A DNA stretch of 64,000 bases from Streptomyces sp. HB132. Lineage in GTDB: Bacteria > Actinomycetota > Actinomycetes > Streptomycetales > Streptomycetaceae. Under the pieces are notes generated by a model. The model searched no databases. It saw only the letters and a program-made list of their open reading frames with translations, and was not told where the DNA came from. The stretch spans positions 1 to 64,000 of the forward strand of contig NZ_JAFBGA010000005.1 in assembly GCF_016909575.1 (NCBI RefSeq). The letters run 5' to 3'. Shown here piece after piece: positions 60,626 through 64,000 of the stretch. The position numbers were made by a program, and so were the translations under genes. Numbering within the stretch: the stretch's first letter is position 1; every line of letters begins with the position of its first letter.

Positions 60626-61816
60626 CTATGGCCTGAGCCCGGGAATCCGCAGGCCGCTCTTCCCGTTGACCGCGGGATCCTTCGTGTTCTGAAGCGAGTC
60701 GAGGATGGCGAGGCCCTGGCCGACCACTCCCGCCGCGATCTGGTTGACACCGTCGGTGCCGTTGAGCACGGTAAGGCTGGCGCCCGACATGCCACGGGCG
60801 GCCGCGTCCGCGAGCGCCGGAAGATTCTCGACCACACGGTTGGCGGCGATCAGCTCCTGGTTACCGTCGCGCAGCGAGAGGGCGCGGGCATTGTTCGCGT
60901 CGGCCTGAGCCTGTGCGAGTGTCCGCTCCGTGTAGGCCTTGCCGTCCGCCTCGAACTCGGCAGTGTCCCGGGCGGCTTCGGCGAGGGTGCGCTGGCGGTA
61001 TGCCTCGGCGTCTGCCGGGCGCCTGACCTCGCCTTCGAGGTTCTGGGCCGCCAGTTCGGCCTGGCGCTGGGCGAGCGCGGTCTGCTCCTCGATGACCTCG
61101 TGGGACGCCATGGCCTGAGCAAGCGGGCCGGCCTGGGCTGCGCGTGCGTTGGAACGCTCGGTCTCGGCGAGGAATCCGGCCCGCTTGATCGCTGTGTCAC
61201 GCTCGTACTCCGCCTTGAGGGCGGCCGCCTGCTGCTCGCGTTCGGTTGCCTCCTGGTCGGCCTTGGCCTGGGCGATACGCGCATGCCCGGCAACTGCCGC
61301 GGCGTGCGGAGCGGCCAGGTTGTTGATGTATCCGGTGGCATCCTCGATCTCCTGGATCTGGAGTGCATCGACGACGATACCGAGTTTCTCCATCTCGCTG
61401 TGACTGCCTGCCATCACTTCCTGGGCGACCCGGTTGCGTTCCCGGATGATCTGCTCGACGGTCAGTCCGCCGACGATCGACCTGAGGTGTCCGGCGAAGA
61501 TCCGGCCGACGAGTTCCTCCATCCGTTCTTGTTCGGAGAGGAAACGACGGGCTGCGTTAGCGATCGAGATCGCGTCATCACCGACTTTGAACACACAGAC
61601 CGCGCGTACGCTCAGCCGAATGCCCTGCTGGGTGACGCAGTCCTCAGCGATCTCCGCTTCCCGCAGTGCCAGGGACAGCATGCGGGCCTTTTGCTTCACA
61701 GGCAGTACGAAACTGCCGTGACCTGTGACGATACGGAACTGCGTTTCCTGCGACTGCCGTTTCGTACCGGATATGAGCATGGCCTCGTTCGGCGCTGGAA
61801 CCTGCCAGAACAACAT
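60626..61816 (-). CDS. SPFH/flotillin-like protein
   Basis: 396 residues from ATG 61814-61816 (MLFWQVPAPNEAMLISGTKR), with GGGAG seven bases upstream. The SPFH domain covers about 5-190 (GHGSFVLPVKQKARMLSLAL, GIRLSVRAVCVFKVGDD, FAGHLRSIVGGLTVEQIIRERNRVAQEV, LGIVVDALQIQEIEDATGYI). A long Ala/Glu/Gln-rich coiled coil follows (about 190-320). A C-terminal glycine-containing oligomerisation region comes last (ARGMSGASLTVLNGTDGVNQIAAGVVGQG). No N-terminal transmembrane helix is present, so it may attach to membranes peripherally or via partners. SPFH proteins form membrane scaffolds and partner NfeD-like proteins, one of which is encoded directly upstream. Confidence 0.9.
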   Translation of the reverse strand: MLFWQVPAPNEAMLISGTKRQSQETQFRIVTGHGSFVLPVKQKARMLSLALREAEIAEDCVTQQGIRLSVRAVCVFKVGDDAISIANAARRFLSEQERMEELVGRIFAGHLRSIVGGLTVEQIIRERNRVAQEVMAGSHSEMEKLGIVVDALQIQEIEDATGYINNLAAPHAAAVAGHARIAQAKADQEATEREQQAAALKAEYERDTAIKRAGFLAETERSNARAAQAGPLAQAMASHEVIEEQTALAQRQAELAAQNLEGEVRRPADAEAYRQRTLAEAARDTAEFEADGKAYTERTLAQAQADANNARALSLRDGNQELIAANRVVENLPALADAAARGMSGASLTVLNGTDGVNQIAAGVVGQGLAILDSLQNTKDPAVNGKSGLRIPGLRP

Positions 61817-61875
61817 GAGTGAACTCCCGTCGGGTACTGGGAAGCACTGCACCTCTCAAATTTGCAGCACCCGGG

Positions 61876-62103
61876 TCAGGACGGCAACGGCTCGACGATC
61901 ACCGAGCGAGCTGAAATGGAGTCGATGACGATCACCCGTGTGTCTCTGGCGAGGGTGATGTGGGAACGCGACCATGCCGCGTAGGTCTCCGAGCCCCCGC
62001 GAACCGCCACCAGAACCTCACCCGGCCCGTCCGGAGGAATCCCCACGGTAATTCTTCCGATCGCCCCGACCGGACTCTGGGCGGATTCGTCAGTACTGGT
62101 CAT
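61876..62103 (-). CDS. Small NfeD-like (OB-fold) protein
   Basis: 75 residues from ATG 62101-62103 (MTSTDESAQSPVGAIG), with AGAGGG just upstream. VGAIGRITVGIPPDGPGEVL, VAVRGGSETYAAWSRSHITL and ARDTRVIVIDSISARSVIVE follow the five-strand NfeD C-terminal OB fold, in which G(x)3G and the final V(x)3(R/G) are typical. It lacks the membrane part of full NfeD. It lies 59 bp before the SPFH gene and surely belongs to the same operon, consistent with the usual SPFH-NfeD pairing. Confidence 0.8.
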   Translation of the reverse strand: MTSTDESAQSPVGAIGRITVGIPPDGPGEVLVAVRGGSETYAAWSRSHITLARDTRVIVIDSISARSVIVEPLPS

Positions 62104-62388
62104 AGGCCCTCTCACCGCGCGGACGGCTCAAGATCACAGGCAATCACCTCCGGCCTGCATTCACGCAGGAACGGCCACGACACATCAGCCGACGGCGACG
62201 ACTTCTCTCGATGTCTTCACGGTACTCCCGCTCCGGGCCTGGAGCGTGAATGCATGAGCGCGCGGGCCTGCGAGACCTTCATCCTGCCGCGCCGCTCGCT
62301 GTGCCGAGGTCGCCAGGGCTTCCAAGATCACCGCTGCTCTGCGTGAAGCGGATCTGCACCGGAGCCTGAGGCCGGGCAACGGGCGCGT

Positions 62389-62916
62389 TCAGTGCTGCAC
62401 CGTGAGTCCGGGGCAGTGGCGCCGCATCGCGTCCAGGACCGCCTCAGACGGCTCCGGCAGGGTGTTCGTGGCCATACTGGCGGGACCGAAGCCGAGTCGT
62501 GCGTTCATGGACGCGGCACTGCGGACGAGCTTGGGCGCTCGAGCCAGATAGGCATCCGGGTCGTGCAGCACGAGCTCGATGAACCGCTGCGAGGTGTTGC
62601 GTACCCGCTGCTCGCGTATCCGCACGGCGGCAATCTCGTCCCAGCCGAACCGCCCCAGCCTCACGTGGTCCACTCCCGCATCGTCCAGGACCAGCTCCGG
62701 TCGGTCGCGGAAAAGGCGCTGGATGATGATCACCGAGCAGAACCCGAAGAAGGACACGGCCGTCACCCCCACCGCAGTCATGATCACGGTGCTGTGGGCG
62801 ATCAGGAAAACGATGCCCAGAGCGACGAAGAGCAGAGAGCCGGCCAGCATGGCCCACACACGCCCCTTGGCGAGCGGGTAGACCGTCGGGGGCAAGGGGA
62901 CGCCGTTTCTGATCAC
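62389..62916 (-). CDS. STM3941-like membrane protein
   Basis: 175 residues from GTG 62914-62916 (VIRNGVPLPPTVYPLAKGR); the frame is open upstream. Two adjacent helices (VWAMLAGSLLFVALGIVFLIA, VIMTAVGVTAVSFFGFCSVIII) are followed by a cytoplasmic PH-like domain: LVLDDAGVDHVRLGRFGWDEIAAVRI, then LVLHDPDAYLARAP and ASMNARLGFGPASMATNTLP. This is the STM3941 family architecture, function unknown. The RBS is weak, and the gene is single. Confidence 0.8.
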   Translation of the reverse strand: MIRNGVPLPPTVYPLAKGRVWAMLAGSLLFVALGIVFLIAHSTVIMTAVGVTAVSFFGFCSVIIIQRLFRDRPELVLDDAGVDHVRLGRFGWDEIAAVRIREQRVRNTSQRFIELVLHDPDAYLARAPKLVRSAASMNARLGFGPASMATNTLPEPSEAVLDAMRRHCPGLTVQH

Positions 62917-63350
62917 GGGCCCAGACGATAGGACCAGAACTCTCGTCAGCGGAAGACTTCGCACGAACCGTGCGATACCGCGGCCGGCCCGTCTGCCGTC
63001 GTCCCACACGACTCGGCCTCGCCTTGGGCGTGGGTGGGCGCCGACGGGTCCCGGAGTTGAGGGCCCGGTAGCTCGTGCTCGAGGTGGGACCTGCCGGCGA
63101 GGGGCGGTGCCTCAAAAGTTTGATGCCAAAAGTTCAGCTTCTCGATCGTGAGCTGTCCGGGAAAGCGTCGAGCAGTTGTCGTGGCTGGTGGAAGGTGACG
63201 CGGTAGGAGTTGCAGAAGACGGCGAGCGCGGCAGGAATGTTTCGGCAGAGGGGCAGCGATTCGGCCGCGGATGTCGAGAACGTGGCGGCGCCTTCGTCCC
63301 AGGGACATAGCGGCCACGAGCGGCTGCGCGACAGTGGAGGACGACGAGTC
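62917..63350. other. Intergenic stretch
   Basis: No gene certain. A minus frame at about 63160-63250 reads IPAALAVFCNSYRVTFHQPR and may be a relic. GGAGG at 63336-63340 serves the following gene. Confidence 0.4.
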
Positions 63351-63836
63351 ATGGATGCCAGGCAGATGGCGCAGGAGCTGTCCGACGCCCACGAGCTGTT
63401 GAGCCAGGCGTCAATGGCGCGGCTGGCATACAACGGACTCGACGGGCGGCCGCGCGTCATCCCGATCGGGATCTTCTGGACCGGTGACGAGATCGTCATG
63501 TCCACGGCGGCCACGGCGCCCAAGGTAGGAGCGCTGTCCGCCCGACCCGAGGTCGCCCTGACCATCGACGCCGGCGACAGCCCCGGCTCGGCCAGGATGC
63601 TGTCGGTGCGCGGCGTCGTGCGCCTCACGATCGTCGACGGAGTGGTTCCGGAGTACCTGGCGGCCGCGCGGACGAACTTCGACGCCGAGTACGCGGCCGA
63701 GTTCGAGCGGAACTGCCGGGCCGTGTACGACCGGATGGCCCGTATCGCGGTCGAGCCGCAGTGGGCACGGTACTACGACTTCGGTGCCGGCCGAGTGCCG
63801 CGGTTCCTCGCCGAACTCGGCAGGAAGTCGAGCTGA
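63351..63836 (+). CDS. Pyridoxamine 5'-phosphate oxidase-fold (FMN/F420-binding) protein
   Basis: 161 residues from ATG 63351 (MDARQMAQELSDAHELLSQA), with GGAGG upstream. The split-barrel fold is shown by ARLAYNGLDGRPRVIPIGIFWTGDEIVMSTAATAPKVGALSARPEVALTIDAG and RGVVRLTIVDGVVPEYL. The C-terminus VEPQWARYYDFGAGRVPRFL is a subgroup marker. Such actinobacterial proteins bind FMN or F420 and act as reductases. Substrate unknown; single gene. Confidence 0.88.
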   Translation: MDARQMAQELSDAHELLSQASMARLAYNGLDGRPRVIPIGIFWTGDEIVMSTAATAPKVGALSARPEVALTIDAGDSPGSARMLSVRGVVRLTIVDGVVPEYLAAARTNFDAEYAAEFERNCRAVYDRMARIAVEPQWARYYDFGAGRVPRFLAELGRKSS

Positions 63837-64000
63837 CCTCGTCGCCACCGAGGCTTTGAGCGCATGCACCCTGCGGGTACGACACCAATGCCACAAGACA
63901 GCACAGCCAGTGGCGCCACCCGCATGATGCCCTGTCGGCGAAGGCTCCCCCGCCCCCTGGGCTGGTGGGTCGGCAACGGCGACTGCCTGACACCCCGCTC
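63837..64000. other. Right-hand end of window
   Basis: 164 bp without a recognisable gene start or end. Confidence 0.5.

Overview
The window is very GC-rich actinobacterial DNA, almost certainly Streptomyces or a close relative. The signs are strong GC3 bias, GTG and TTG starts, MmyB-type, TetR, MarR and MerR/TipAL-type regulators, several lineage-typical small proteins, and a patchwork of short operons separated by decayed insertion sequences. This looks like a chromosome arm rather than a core region. At least twelve IS fragments (mostly IS5, plus IS630 and IS3) are present, none intact, and many genes next to them are truncated or frameshifted. Long open antisense frames, such as those opposite the alpha-mannosidase, the MFS exporter and the WD40 protein, are GC-bias shadows and are not annotated. 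Layout. 1-1850: IS630/IS5 wreckage around a DUF3592-like gene. 1885-6240: a secreted serine hydrolase, an intact response regulator with a multiply frameshifted sensor kinase, and an internally deleted glycosyltransferase. 6240-8700: mostly decayed DNA with a DNA-ligase relic, a 61-residue protein and an ABM-like protein. 8700-13900: a five-gene redox/efflux operon (alcohol dehydrogenase, cupin, SDR, cyclophilin-like protein, MFS exporter) divergent from an MmyB-type regulator. 13929-17670: hydrolase and IS fragments, a gene with an in-frame TGA, a TetR/NmrA divergent pair and a small ATPase. 18397-22620: a GH38 alpha-mannosidase whose LacI regulator is cut by an IS3 fragment. 22849-30580: a conserved hypothetical gene, an adenylate kinase paralogue, a secreted beta-propeller protein, a GNAT enzyme and an alpha/beta hydrolase. 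31500-42700: an AlkD-like repair protein, a MarR-regulated quinone oxidoreductase, membrane and MBL-fold proteins, a PEP-mutase-family enzyme and several orphans. 43089-47890: a DUF4246 protein, a 568-residue zinc-ribbon-like protein and small immunity-like proteins. 48340-52625: a translationally coupled pair made of a small helical protein and a 1288-residue STAND NTPase with 14 WD repeats. 52963-57811: a dead TipAL-like regulator, membrane proteins, an SMR efflux pair with its TetR, and a RibD-C reductase. 57919-62103: an NfeD-like protein, an SPFH/flotillin-like protein, a tRNA-like RNA and a 766-residue protein whose start codon lies three bases beyond the RNA. The two most interesting loci are these. 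The STAND pair resembles the multidomain NTPase conflict systems of multicellular bacteria, and both its proteins carry a YQS motif. The tRNA-like RNA has a near-perfect cloverleaf but lacks canonical elbow bases and abuts an ORF with no Shine-Dalgarno sequence. This suggests an RNA/protein module, perhaps analogous to the tRNA-mimic Y RNAs of bacterial RNA-repair operons. All functional statements rest on reading the sequence and family knowledge; no database search was run.
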